From NCBI GenBank assembly GCA_947579605.1, contig OX388307.1, positions 11,199,237-11,263,236 on the forward strand: a DNA stretch of 64,000 nt. Reading direction: 5' to 3'. Positions 46,722-57,923 of the stretch are shown here, in pieces. The number at the start of each line of letters is the position of its first letter. The stretch's first letter is position 1. The position numbers and the translations under genes were made by a program. The stretch is from Athripsodes cinereus. Lineage: Eukaryota; Arthropoda; Insecta; Trichoptera; Leptoceridae. The notes under the pieces are model-generated. The model did no database searches. It worked only from the letters and a program-made list of their open reading frames with translations, and was not told the DNA's origin.

Positions 46722-46729
46722 GTTCTATA

Positions 46730-47947
46730 AACATTTAATAATAATTTTTAACTCGCACTAGAAAACACAAAACATAAAAAAGCCTAATCAAAATACTAAA
46801 AAGAGAGAGCTAATGAAATGAAAGAATAATACAGCTGTCATAACAAAAATCACGTGCGAACGCACTGCGCTGCGGTCTTTGCGAATTGTCCGCAGTGAAA
46901 GTATCAAGGAGGTGAAAACTGTTATTGCATGTTTTCAAGAGTCGAGCTGCTGTTTCCAAGACCAAGTTCCTGGTATAAGTTAATGAAAATATTTATATGA
47001 AATAAAATATTGCTTCGAAATAACAGCAGCAACGATACACCAATCGAGAAACTTCCATTAAGGTAAGACTAATCAACACCAACATACGTAATATCGTTTT
47101 CCACAATGTCACATTCCAGCCCAGTTTCTTACAATACACAACCATGAGATTTTTCTTCTACTAAGAGTTATAATGTTTTTTATTGTAGTTAAACTAAATT
47201 GAACAGTTAATCCAAAATATAATTATAATATTTCAATCCATCCACTCCATTAATTTCGTTTATGGTTAACATATTTCATATGTACGTATAAGTTTTAACA
47301 GAAATATAAATGATATTTAGACTTGCAGCATTAACGTTATTACATAAAGGGTCATATCAATTATTAAATAAAACAATGAGCAATATTTAGACAATTGCAT
47401 GTTTTGTATCTGTATCTTAAGTTTTATGTAAGAAACAAATTTGCATTAGTATTTATTCGTCTATTGTGTAGACTATTGTGTCTCTTGTGATAAAATTTTG
47501 AACGAAAATTCAACTCAGTTTATTCGCAAAACATTATTACTTAAACTTTTTTAACTAACAAAAGTCTTATTACGTTTGAGATGAATAAATAACTTTTATG
47601 CGAAGGTCGTGCGATGGAAAAAGTCGGAATATTTGGTTCAAACCTTTGACACTGATGTATTCATGACTCTCTGAATTCCAAAAGTTTAGTAAGAGACTGG
47701 AAAAACATTTTTCATATTTGCCAAAGTTGTTAATATGAAGCAAAAAAACACAATTTACGTAAATTTATGTATGTTAAAAAACCTACGTATTTTCATATAA
47801 ATATCCTTATTTTGGGGTATTCTCTCATGTTATCTTTTTACTGTTCATCTCAAAGTTTTGATTTGAAAGCAGGTATATAATTTCGTCTTTTCTCTGCAAA
47901 AAGTTATTCGTTGGTTTTAAATTAAAAAGCAAAACATTTCATTTGAG
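46730..47947. other. A+T-rich noncoding DNA
   Basis: No gene or repeat is recognised. Confidence 0.5.
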
Positions 47948-48354
47948 TTATTACAAAGGAAAATGTACGCATCTATACGTGACGTGTTCTATAATATCAT
48001 CGCATGAATTATGTTTAAACTAACAAAAGCAAAACAAAACGTAAGTATGTTGTGAGATGACATTACGTAATTTTTTAGACTTCATGTTTTTTTTTATAAT
48101 CTTATGATTTTTATACACACTTGTATAAATGCCTACCTATCTAGTAATTGGCTACTAAAAATATTATCTATTTATTCGCTGTATAATAAATATGAAGTCA
48201 TGAAGTCAAAAAAACATGAAGTCTAAAAAATTACGTAATATCATCTCACAACATGCTTACGTTTTGTTTGTGCTTTTGTTAGTTTAAACATAATTCATGC
48301 GATGATATTATAGAACACGTCACGTATAGATGTGTACATTTTCCTTTGTAATAA
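47948..48354. mobile_element. Long foldback element with ~145-bp inverted arms
   Basis: The left arm begins TTATTACAAAGGAAAATGTA and the right arm ends TACATTTTCCTTTGTAATAA. Between these, long blocks match in reverse (GAATTATGTTTAAACTAAC, GTTGTGAGATGA, TACGTAATTTTTTAGACTTC) with only scattered changes. The loop is about 110 bp of A+T-rich DNA. No transposase is present. Long, nearly perfect arms and a short loop suggest a foldback MITE, or a duplicated-inverted segment made by replication error. Confidence 0.85.
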
Positions 48355-48361
48355 AGTTTTA

Positions 48362-48580
48362 GTTTTAAAGTTTTCGAGTGTCCTGTAAAAGGCAGATGTT
48401 CGAAAAAAATAAGATATTTTACATCTTAAATTCAGCGTTGAGGTTTGCCACCCATCCTGAATGTCTTGATTTTATACTGGCACGAAGAGGACAGTTTGTA
48501 TGTTTCTTACATACAGCTGATCTGCTGGCTACCCCACTTGTGGGATATGCCGTGATGGTATAGTAGTAGTAGTAGTAGTA
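48362..48580 (+). mobile_element. TAG-tail repeat, reference copy with (TAG)n
   Basis: It runs from TTTTCGAGTGTCCTGTAAAAG through CAGCGTTGAGGTTTGCCACC, CATCCTGAATGTCTTGATTT, CTGCTGGCTACCCCACTTGT and GGGATATGCCGTGATGGTA, and ends in six TAG units. The left (5') part present in other copies is missing. That and the simple-repeat tail are the signature of reverse-transcribed, 5'-truncated insertion, so the family is probably a SINE or a LINE 3' end. No tRNA-like promoter was found. Confidence 0.75.
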
Positions 48581-49299
48581 TAATAAATATAATTGTTTTG
48601 GTTTTAAAGTAATTGAACACCAGATGTAATATTCTAAAAAATCGAAAGCAATAAAACAATGTTTGAATAATATCCATAAAAATCACGGAAAAATTACTAA
48701 AAGTATAAGACATCAAAGAAAAATCTAACCGCAGTAGCTTTGATATCGAATTCATTACTAAACCAATGTTTACTTAATGTCAACAAAGTAAATAAATCTC
48801 GTAGGAAAAAATATGTAATATAGTATGAGTAATAAGATATATAGTATGAGTATTTAGTGTCTTAGGTAGATGGGCATTTTCAAATTTTTTTGCTTCGTTA
48901 CGTAGTGGAACCTAAAAAAATATGTGTAACAAATTATGCCTGATTTTGTATTTAAAATATATATACAACAGTAACGGACGTGAGAAATCAATTATTTTTA
49001 AGTTTTGTGTTTTCTTTTTTTCAGGAAATGCGTTTTCGTGAAGCAATATCTCAAGAAATTTCCATTACATCACACAATTCAACGGGGTTTTAAATAAAAA
49101 CATTTTAGTGAATAGTTGTCGAAAGTATTTAATATAGTTATAATCACAACATTCTTTAAGAAAATATATAATTTTATTAGAAAAATAACGTAAAATGTCA
49201 CATTCTCGTTACGTAATGGAAAAGTAAAGCTAACGTCGCATGGTAATAATATTCATTAATTATATCAGTCGAAAATCCGAGATAAGTTTTTTGTTTTTT

Positions 49300-49555
49300 T
49301 TTTATATATATTTTATTTATTTATTTATGCATATTCACGGCTTTCGCCTTTTACATGTTAATAAAGAGAAAAAAAATAATAACAACAATTAAATCCAAAA
49401 TAATATAAACAATAAGTAAAAAATGATAATAGCAATTATATTCATATGTCAGTTTATTAATTTTTTTAATAATTATTTTTAATTTATTTTCAATCTTTGT
49501 TGAAAAAGTCGTTGAAGATAAAAACGTGATCATTTTTTAAAATATTATATAACTC
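49300..49555 (-). mobile_element. Retroelement tail fragment with (TTTA)n
   Basis: TTATTTATTTATTTATGCAT followed by GGCTTTCGCCTTTTACATGT is the reverse of the tail at 2.27-2.40 kb. The remaining A-rich sequence to 49555 is not assigned. Confidence 0.45.
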
Positions 49556-49619
49556 GCGGGCCGCAGGAAATACGCGGCGGGCCACATGCGGCCCGCGGGC
49601 CGCAGTTTGCCCATGCCTG
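49556..49619 (-). mobile_element. hAT-type terminus
   Basis: Read on the minus strand it starts CAGGCATGGGCAAACTGCGG and continues CCCGCGGGCCGCATGTGGCC CGC. This start, with its repeated GCGGCCCGC blocks, is a widespread hAT end type. The opposite terminus is not found nearby, so it is a fragment. Confidence 0.6.
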
Positions 49620-49639
49620 GTTTATAGAATACCAATATG

Positions 49640-50530
49640 GACTAACTAAAATTGGAACGTTACTATTTCAGTGTGGCCAGGCGTAAGATCATGGCGGATG
49701 GTGGGACTGAACATCTTGGTATTTCCGTTCAGACGGAACCCGGGAACAGGGGAATTAGTAGGGCCTTCAGCCAAATCAGAGAAAGAACCTTGGATGTGTG
49801 GCAGGAAAGATGGGACCGGGGGAGAACCGCTAGACTTGTCTACGATTTTCTTCCGGAAGTAAGAGAGAGGATTAAAAGGCGCTTCCTGTCCTTCAATCAC
49901 TTTGCCGTGCAGTTGGTGACGGGACACGGGGAGTTTAAAGCCAAGCTCTTTGAGTTAGGGCTGACGGACGACCCGTGGTGTGTTTGTGGGACGGGAGCTC
50001 AGTTTGCGGGGCATATCCTGTGGGAGTGCCCAATGATGACGGATGCGAGGGATGTAATGATTGATAGTCTGAGTGATGATACTCCGAGACCCGTTTGGTC
50101 TGGGGAATTAATGATTAGTCCGAGAAATTTCAGGGCCTTCTTGGAATTTACGGATGTCTGGGTGTCTCGGTGGGACCTTCTGCGTGAGCCGGGCTTACCC
50201 CCGGCTTACCTGGATGAACTTGATGGTTGATTTTGCCTTGTGTGATCGTGGCTGTCGCGAGCGAACTCGTTTCTTCGTCTTTTGTGCTGTCCTGTCTCCC
50301 TTGGTGGAGAGTCTTAGGTCTGGGAGGGATGTCCCTTGGGGAGGGAAGCGTGTCTGTGAAGACTCCGGTATCAGCGACCCTCGGGTTCACCGGCATGAAT
50401 ACCTAAAGAAGTTTCCGGACACCTCAACTCGGCTCTCTGCTCATTTTTTATTTCTTTTAATTTTTATTTCTATTATTTTGTTTTGAGTATTGATTTGTTA
50501 TCTAGGTTAAGGAAATGCCTTTATAAACAT
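49640..50530 (+). pseudogene. R1-type LINE, C-terminal ORF and 3' region
   Basis: The plus-strand frame at 49652-50230 (192 residues counted from a TTG) is much richer in G+C than its flanks. It reads VRERIKRRFLSFNHFAVQLVTGHGEF, then at residues 110-126 a zinc motif C-V-C-(x8)-H-I-L-W-E-C, as in R1/LOA-group LINE proteins downstream of the RT and RNase H-like region. RT catalytic motifs are absent, so only the last fifth of ORF2 is left. About 300 bp of 3' untranslated sequence follow, to roughly 50530. The minus-strand and overlapping plus frames are shadows. It lies inside the TIR element at 48.87-51.80 kb. Confidence 0.8.
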
Positions 50531-50569
50531 ATTGTTAGTTTTAAATAAATTATGAATGTATTTGCTTCT

Positions 50570-50775
50570 CTCGGCTAGAGGGACATCGAAGGAGTGTAGT
50601 CAAAAGATTCCACACACGGGGTTGTTTTTGGCCGGCCAGCCCCTCAGGCTGCCCACTATGACGCCTCCGGTGTGGACAAACTTTGTGCAGTGTAGAATTC
50701 GGATAAATGGAAGTCCCCAGACTTCTGCGCTATCCGGGTGGTCGGTGGGTCTCCTTCAATATTTCAGTTAGTGCA
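50570..50775 (-). mobile_element. Dispersed repeat, also at 30.89 and 63.84 kb
   Basis: On the minus strand it has GGAGACCCACCGACCACCCG, GATAGCGCAGAAGTCTGGGG, TTTGTCCACACCGGAGGCG and GGGGCTGGCCGGCC. The first part matches 30892-30955 almost exactly, and the later part is a diverged relative of 63838-63965. Which class of element it belongs to is unclear; the copy at 30.9 kb ends in poly(A), which suggests a LINE. Confidence 0.6.
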
Positions 50776-51807
50776 CACTAAAAATGAAATAGAATCGGGG
50801 GTAGCATTTGTCGTTTTTGTTACACTTGATTGGCCTGACGTACTGATTTATGATTTACTAGCAATCACTTGAACTGTTTTCATAATAATAAATAAATATT
50901 GGACATCATAACGCCATCATAATAATTATTAACATCTTTTAATATAGTCGGAAGATTAAAATATTCAATGTAAGCTAGGCTTTACAATTCCATTACGTGA
51001 CAGTTTTTTTCCACCAATACATAACGTTCCGTAATGGACGTGACGTATAAGTATCGATCTCTGTTCATCCACATGTTTACACCTTGTTAGTGAATATAAG
51101 GATGCATTCGACTTGTAATTCAAAATGAACAATGTTTAATATGTAATTAGAGTCCAAAAGAAACAAATAAAACTCTTAACTTACCTTAGAAATCTGCGTT
51201 CGTAATGGAACACCAATTTTAGTGAGCAACAACGTGGATCAGTTCCGTCACAAGAATCTGCACAACCGACGTTTTAACACAATATAGCGGCATTCATAGA
51301 CTAATATAATGTTGCCATTGATTATAATCGACACTCGATTTGACCAAAATAAGTAAAACAGAGGTTTAGAATGGCCGTGACGTAATAGGAATTCCACTTT
51401 TTGTGATTTGAAGGACAGGAAAAAATACATATTTAACATATTTCTGGTTTGCTTTATGATATTTTATGGGACTTTATTGAATTTAGAGACAATTAAGTTT
51501 TAAATGAAGTCATAAAACCTGTGAATATAATGGGCAGACAAATATAATTTTGTTGTTAAAGTTGAGAGGTACGCAGAAGACATGTTGAAATACGTCATTC
51601 CGTGTTATTGATTTACACATTAACTTGCAAAATTTAAATAGTTACCTGTTATTTTTATGCTTAACTAAGAAAAAAATCATCATTTTATCAATAATTGTGA
51701 TTTCGGGCAAAACTGAAATAATTGGTCATTTAAGAAACGATTTTGAATTCTCGAGACGCGTACGTTATACTCATAGCAAAAAAATCTGAAAATGCCCAGA
51801 TACAGGA

Positions 51808-51860
51808 TATTCACTGTGTCGGTGTTTAGGTAGTAGAATTCCATATCGAAATAAATAAAG
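51808..51860. repeat. Interspersed repeat fragment shared with 15.30 kb
   Basis: TATTCACTGTGTCGGTGTTT, AGGTAGTAGAATTCCATATC and GAAATAAATAAA match 15298-15345 with few differences. It starts right at the edge of the TIR element. Confidence 0.6.
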
Positions 51861-53925
51861 CAAGCGTTTTTTTATGGAAGATTTTATTTTTAATGGCGTG
51901 AATCAATAATAAGAAATTCGTAAGTAAACTACTTTAACTTTTTCTACTCCTATTTATCGAGGAATTATGATTCTTATTAGAGACTGGAGTTACTAAATCA
52001 AACTCCTCTGAAGCAATCAAACTTATTATAAACATTTATCCTATTCTATACAAGTGGATTATTAATTAATTCTGATATGAAAAGTTTGATTTAAAATAAC
52101 CATTGTTATACTTTAGAGGTATTATATCAGTACGATACTTTATGTAGGTTACAGAAATGTCAGGAAACAGAAATAATTTTTATAGAGATGAAAACTTTTA
52201 ATGAAATTTTAATACTTTTTCCTTGAAAATGTTTAAACATCAACACAACTTTCTATCTTCAATGAAATACAGACAGTGAAATCAATATAATACAAGAATG
52301 ATAAGTGTTTTTGAACATAAAAGACTACCATCGACTGAAATTTATTGAGAATTTAATCAAATACACTAAGGTATTGATTTACGCATTTACTTTGTTCAAA
52401 ATGTATAACATCTTTCAATTGATCGGTTGCCAGTTACATTAACAGTTAAATAGAGATTTTGTACAATTCATCATCTATGAAACAATAATTAAACTTCAGA
52501 ATATCTATTACAGTTAAGATTTGTTAGTTTATCTAAAATCCTATTTGGAAATCATAAACTTAATGATGTCGTTTTCAATCTATTAAATTATTTGAACGGA
52601 TATTATTTTGACAAACCTTGGGTTCTAAGATCTCTATGATAGAAATATTTTTTTGGGTATAGTTCATCAAAGGTATATGAAGGTATAAAAAACAATATCT
52701 TAAATTGTACATTTCTGTTATTTCATTATGTGTAAGTATAGTGAATTCATTCGACATTTTTTTTGGCAATCGCAAAAGAGATAAAGTGAAGGTATTGAAT
52801 ATTTTATAAATACATACAACAAAATTCTTCAAATGAATCCAGGACAACACCATGAATAAACAATGGTCATTCATTCCCCGAACACTGCGGAGTAGTACTT
52901 TACGTACAATATAAGTAGAGGTATAGAGGTACACACTACAGCCTCTCCTCTTTGACAATATCCAAGTACACTGATTCTGAACATAATATGTAATAACGAT
53001 AGCTTCAGACAAAATAAAAGGTCTACCTTCCTCTATTCAATATTTTCAGTAGGTACCTAAATAGCTTATATTATGGAGTACAGGTACTTTATTAAAATGT
53101 AATATTTTATTATTATCTAGTTATAATTATGGCATATTAGAGTGTCGCTCTAAATATTATTATTGTGATAGTTTAAAAAAAAGCATTGTAAACAATTTTA
53201 CTGCACGCAAATTATAAGAGATTTTATTTTATTTTTTGTTTGCGTGTTGAAAAGGAAATCGCAGTTGAGACTACGTCAAATGCCAGATTGTAAAACCCAC
53301 AGCATAATGTAAACATTAGTTTAACTGAACATCTATTAAAATTTAGAGTTCAGCATTATGCAGTGTAAAAATGGATGTGGTTAAAAATAATATTTAATTT
53401 CTCATAATAATTTGAAAGAATAATAATACATTTGTGTATTTATTTTGTTGGTGTAATAAAACATTGCATGCCCACAATCTGGCGTTATTGATGATAGTAG
53501 TTATGTTGAGGATAGTTGCCTTGAAGAACCAACAATGTTTAATTGTTAATATCAACAATAAACCGCGCACCACCATTTGGGAAGAAGTAGGGCGCACGCG
53601 CTCCAGATATAATAATAATGTAATATCTAAATACGTGGCTATCCATCCTAACCTCACTTATTCATGATTCCTTTCAAGTGATGGTATGTGTATAATGTTT
53701 ATATTCCACATGTTTGATGCATGTACCATTGTATCAGCTATTTATGTACAAACCTACACAATATACCTACATACATGCCTATATATATACATATTATTAT
53801 ATTTATTTATGCTTAATGAGGTACTTGTATATTAACTTACATTCATCTGACGCTGTTTTAAGCATGGATACATAGGTATCCATATGAATGATTCGCCAAT
53901 TAATAATCTTACACATACTGCAACA
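51861..53925. other. A+T-rich noncoding DNA
   Basis: The 145-residue minus-strand frame at 52575-53012 is the longest here. It has no recognisable domain and A+T-rich codons, so I do not call it a gene. Frames at 53394-53667 overlap on both strands and are also unsupported. Confidence 0.45.
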
Positions 53926-54080
53926 CGATCACGGCATATCCCACAAAAGGGGTTCCCAGTAGACTAACTGTATGTAATAATTACGCAAGTCATCCTCTCC
54001 ATGCCAATAAAAATTGAGACATTCAGGACGGGGGGCAATTTTTATCACTTAATTTAAGATGAAAAATGTCTTTAATCTTA
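53926..54080 (-). mobile_element. TAG-tail repeat, partial copy
   Basis: It has ATCACGGCATATCCCACAAA, GGGGTTCCCAGTAGACTAAC, TCCTCTCCATGCCAATAAAAA, GACATTCAGGACGGGGGGC and TCACTTAATTTAAGATG. The 5' (family sense) half is missing. Confidence 0.65.
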
Positions 54081-54479
54081 CATTTTGTCTATAAATCTTT
54101 TGTTTATTTTTTTCGATTTACCAATAATCCACAATATCATAAGTCGCAAGTCAATCAAAGTGAACGATAGCTATATTCGTTGCTAACAAATCTACATAAA
54201 GAAATCTACACATCAATCAATCAACATGATTTTATTTTTTGTATTATATTCTTCTACACCCTATGTATATGCTAAGTATTTCATGATTTTTCTTTTTATA
54301 TTATTACTTAGTGTGGCAAGAATCAAAATATATATTTTTTGAAATAAAAAAATAAAATAACAGTATGTAGGTAAATATAAAACGTTGAACGCGTATAAAA
54401 CTACAATGGTTAAATATTTCCTACCCAATTTTTTAAAACACCTTATCTATTCTTCATGGCCAACAACGTGTTTACTGGA
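54081..54479. other. A+T-rich noncoding DNA
   Basis: Nothing recognisable was found. Confidence 0.5.
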
Positions 54480-54710
54480 TTTGCCGTTAAACATCAGGCA
54501 CCTAGACCTGCTCATCCCCATCGTGGAGGACAAGACCGAAGGCAGAAATGGTAGAGGTCGACCAAGAAGCACCTATAGGTATGTACCAAACGAAGAAGGG
54601 TATGTACTGTGGCGCAAACGTAGAATTAAAGAGACTAGCAGAAAATAGGGAGAAATGGAGAAGAAAGTTTAAACTCATTGCAGACCAATCTAATGGGTTG
54701 TAAGTTGTAA
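54480..54710 (+). pseudogene. RTE-like LINE C-terminal fragment (second family)
   Basis: The plus strand reads LIPIVEDKTEGRNGRGRPRS, then after a frame change ELKRLAENREKWRRKF and a stop soon after. The GRGRPR...ELKRLA-NRE-WR pattern closes RTE-type endonuclease-reverse transcriptase proteins. It differs from the RRPGRP/SWKEVTQLAQ family elsewhere in the window, so at least two such families are present. The frame break shows it is dead. Confidence 0.75.
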
Positions 54711-56189
54711 CTCACTACATTGTATTCTTCATAGGTTCATCAATCAATAACATGTTTAATATACATACATATGAACACGATACACAAGTATCTATAAACC
54801 ATATTACCTGAAATTAAATTCGAACCAACCTTCATGAACGAAATCTATTGTTGAATTCAATTAAGTTTTATATAAATTATTTGAAACCCTTTTATCATAA
54901 CAATACGAGAGGAAAGAGATAATATTATAATAATGTCGTGAAATAGGAGTAGTTAAATAAGCTTTACCCACAATAATAATAATGATCCGTAGTAAAACTA
55001 CATATAGAACTACTGGATCATAATATTAGCATTATAGTTAGCATAGAATGCACCGAACAAAACATTTCCACGATAGTCTTATATCAATACTGCAACTTCA
55101 ATTTTAGATACACATAATAATGTATTGTGGGAATACATTGCATATTATTATTATTGTTAGACAATGTGTTATTATATATTAGACTACAACATAATACTCG
55201 TACGATTCGGGGTGAATGAATAATTGAATAAAGCGATGACTAAAATAACTATTTTGTCGCAACTGCGTTACTTTTTTAAAATGATTTCAAAGAATTGGTT
55301 CCGATGAAACAATAATTTAACAGTGATTGATTTTCGATTCTATGTATATTTGATACACCTACTCGTACTGCATCACATTAACTAAACGATTTTGCGTCTG
55401 GCGCTTACACATTGAAAGTAGATATTTATAAACCTAAGTATCCCAAATACTTAGTTTTTTTTTGCATAATATAAATTGGCATATTGAATCAATAGGCCTA
55501 TTATATACTCATTCACAGTAAGTAATTTACATTACTTATTGATAGTATGGTTTTTATTAGGTAGGTACTCGTCTTAGTTTATAAAACGATCCAATCTAAA
55601 TTCTTATTAGATTATGATAATGCATCCTTGGCTTATTCAAAGTTAAAAGGTTTAAGAGGGAATGTTTAATCTGTTTATGTTCTTGTGGTCTGTGGGTGGT
55701 TTTATGTAACTTGGCTCCTACTAGAAAAGTAAATCCGTAGTTACGAGCAGGTACGATGTATGTACATTTTTATAGAAACAGTGATTTTATTTCATACTGA
55801 AATTATTCTACAAAGTTTGCGGAGAATTATTACATTACATATTAACTCTTGGAAATCAAGTAAAAAATACAAAGAATATGGTAACGTCCCTAATACACTT
55901 ACAAATTTTTGCGAAAGATGAATATTAAAGAAAAATAATATTTTCTTTTTGTTTCCCAACTCAAGGGGTTCGTGATTTTTATACGCTTTGCTGTGATAAC
56001 ATCTCTTTGTATTTCTATTCTATTCTAAGTAGGTGTATAGGAAATTCAATTTCTTTGATCTCTCTTATTCAGACTCCGCTTGAAAAGCAGCACATCTTGT
56101 AGATTACTAGATAAAAAATGTTTAAACCCAAGGTATTTCTACTAATATACACAAATATATAAGAATATTGTTTGCTTGTTTGTGTAAAA
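54711..56189. other. A+T-rich noncoding DNA
   Basis: No gene or repeat is recognised. Confidence 0.5.
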
Positions 56190-56700
56190 TAAATAAAATG
56201 AACTTTATTGGCATCAAAATATGTAGTAAGCTAATAAATATTTAAATATTTATGTAGGCTACCAAAAGGTGGACTTATCGCATATTTATTTTCTTCGAGC
56301 CAACCCAGAATAATAAGTAAATAAATATATAAAATACGTATATTAAAATATATAAAAACAAAAATACACGTAGATAAAAAGATATAAAAAACTAAAAAAG
56401 ACATTATAAAAAAAGTATGAAAATACTTAAAAAATATTAAAATAAGATAAAAAAAAAATAAAGCACACATATTACAAGAATAGGAAGAGGAAAGGAAACA
56501 AGGAGAAAAAAGGATCTGCTCGGTGAAATTACTTAAGAGAAATAAAAAAAGAAAACAGCTCGTGTGCGCTATTTTAGACGAAAGATATACCGAAAACATG
56601 CATCTTGAAGGCATTCCAGCTTATTCAGCACCTCGACTGAGAGATCTCAATATGCAGTATACATCTGCATAGTCAAATATTGAATGAGAAGTTTTTTTGT
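56190..56700 (-). pseudogene. Jockey/CR1-type LINE 3' remnant
   Basis: On the minus strand, from about 56695, the translation gives SIFDYADVYCILRSL, then LNKLECLQDACFRYIFRLK. This matches the thumb-region motif (FDYCDVV...L-RLQ-NACVRYIF-L) that follows the RT catalytic core in jockey/CR1 LINEs. The rest is A-rich and ends in GATAAGTCCACCTTTTGGTA and GCCAATAAAGTTCATTTTAT TTATTT, a 3' end with an AATAAA signal. The long hydrophobic minus frame at 56231-56614 lies over the decayed part and is not a membrane protein gene. Confidence 0.7.
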
Positions 56701-57898
56701 GTCAAAAAGAAAAAAGTTATGGACCTACCTGTATAAAATAATATAGCGATATTTTGTGAGGTTCAGAATGTTGATTTATTCATTTTTTACGCATTAATCT
56801 TTAACTTTTCCTAAAATAAATGTTATTTAACAAATTCAACAACAATGTTGGTTAAGAAATTCAAGATAATTACAAAAGAACTACATAAAAATTTTTTCCA
56901 TAATGATACCAACACGACTAACTCTGTCTATCAAGAGTTATGCGACAAGTATATCAATTTTTCATCTAATAAATTTAATTTATATGTATAAATTTTTACC
57001 CAGTATAATAAAATATGATAACATACTTTAAGATATTCCATTTGAGATACACCAAATACTTTGTCAACACATTAGAAAACAGTTTAAGGCAATTTTGCTG
57101 AAGTGATATTTATGTCTATTGAAAATTCGAAAATAGTTGTCAATATTTGCGTCCTTCCTGAATGAATACATACTTATATATCTACTATAAGTAGGTGCCT
57201 AATCTTTATCAAGAAAGTAGCTATTGTTCGATTTGAATAGATGTATCGAGTAGGTATTGTGAATATAACAACTCTTCGGAAGTATAACGGATAAATATTA
57301 TCGACCTAAAGGATTAAACATATGTAGTTCCTATCTTCATAACTGTTAAGACCTTAAGAAAAATAACTATTCACTATTTACAGGATAAAAAAGAAAATAT
57401 TTTATTCACTCAACAAAATCAACAATAACTTTAATGATAAAGCTTTGAGAGGAGAGCACTTATATGAAAATATTTTCATCAGTTTTTGGTCTGACTGATC
57501 AATTCGATTCAGCACTGAATTAATTGGAACTAAATAATGCTTTGAACTAGAAAAATAAAAAAAAATGAAATAACCTAATTGTTGTTTATTTTAACTATAT
57601 TAAATTATCAATACAGCCAAAACATCAACGATGGATGTAGGAAGATGGAAAATGATAAATGGCGCATGTGACTTACCAATTTTACTCCTTCATCCAGAGG
57701 TCGCTGGTTTCACAAAAAACTGCACACACTAAACTTGCACAGAAATTAATTTGCAGTTAATGGTTGTTCGATCTTTTTTTCGATTCCGATTTGTTGATTT
57801 TGAGTATAAATGATTTTATTCCGAATTATAATAAAATAAGATAATGATAAAATTTGCCGATGAAATACTTGATTTGAAGATTATTGAAGAAGAAGAAT
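56701..57898. other. A+T-rich noncoding DNA with one candidate splice donor
   Basis: No gene is established. On the minus strand a G+C-richer patch (about 57677-57725) ends AAAATTG|GTAAGT at 57677/57676, a canonical donor. It could be a noncoding first exon of the channel gene, which needs one upstream, but this is only a suggestion. Confidence 0.25.
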
Positions 57899-57923
57899 AT
57901 TCATTGAACATGGTCTACACATT

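Larger units (their letters stand above)
48872..51797. mobile_element. DNA-transposon-like element with 23-bp TIRs, internally replaced by other elements
   Basis: GGGCATTTTCAAATTTTTTT-GCT at 48872-48894 is inversely repeated at 51775-51797, 22 of 23 bases the same. Both sides are flanked by AGAT (48868-48871 and 51798-51801), a plausible 4-bp target duplication. Both flanking arms contain copies of CGTAATGGAA-like motifs (starting at 48901, 49212, 51030, 51201 and 51381, and reversed at 50988), like the subterminal repeats where many transposases bind. The middle is filled by a hAT terminus and an R1-like LINE. No transposase is recognised; the superfamily is unknown. Confidence 0.65.

Noticed and set aside
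49646..49927. Minus-strand and alternative plus-strand frames over the R1-like LINE
   Set aside because: They are shadows of the real LINE frame, which carries the zinc motif.
52575..53012. A 145-residue minus-strand frame
   Set aside because: There is no recognisable domain, no coding-like composition shift and no splice context. A frame of this length can arise by chance.
56231..56614. A 127-residue frame resembling a membrane protein
   Set aside because: It overlies the A-rich decayed 3' region of a minus-strand LINE. Its hydrophobicity comes from T-rich codons.
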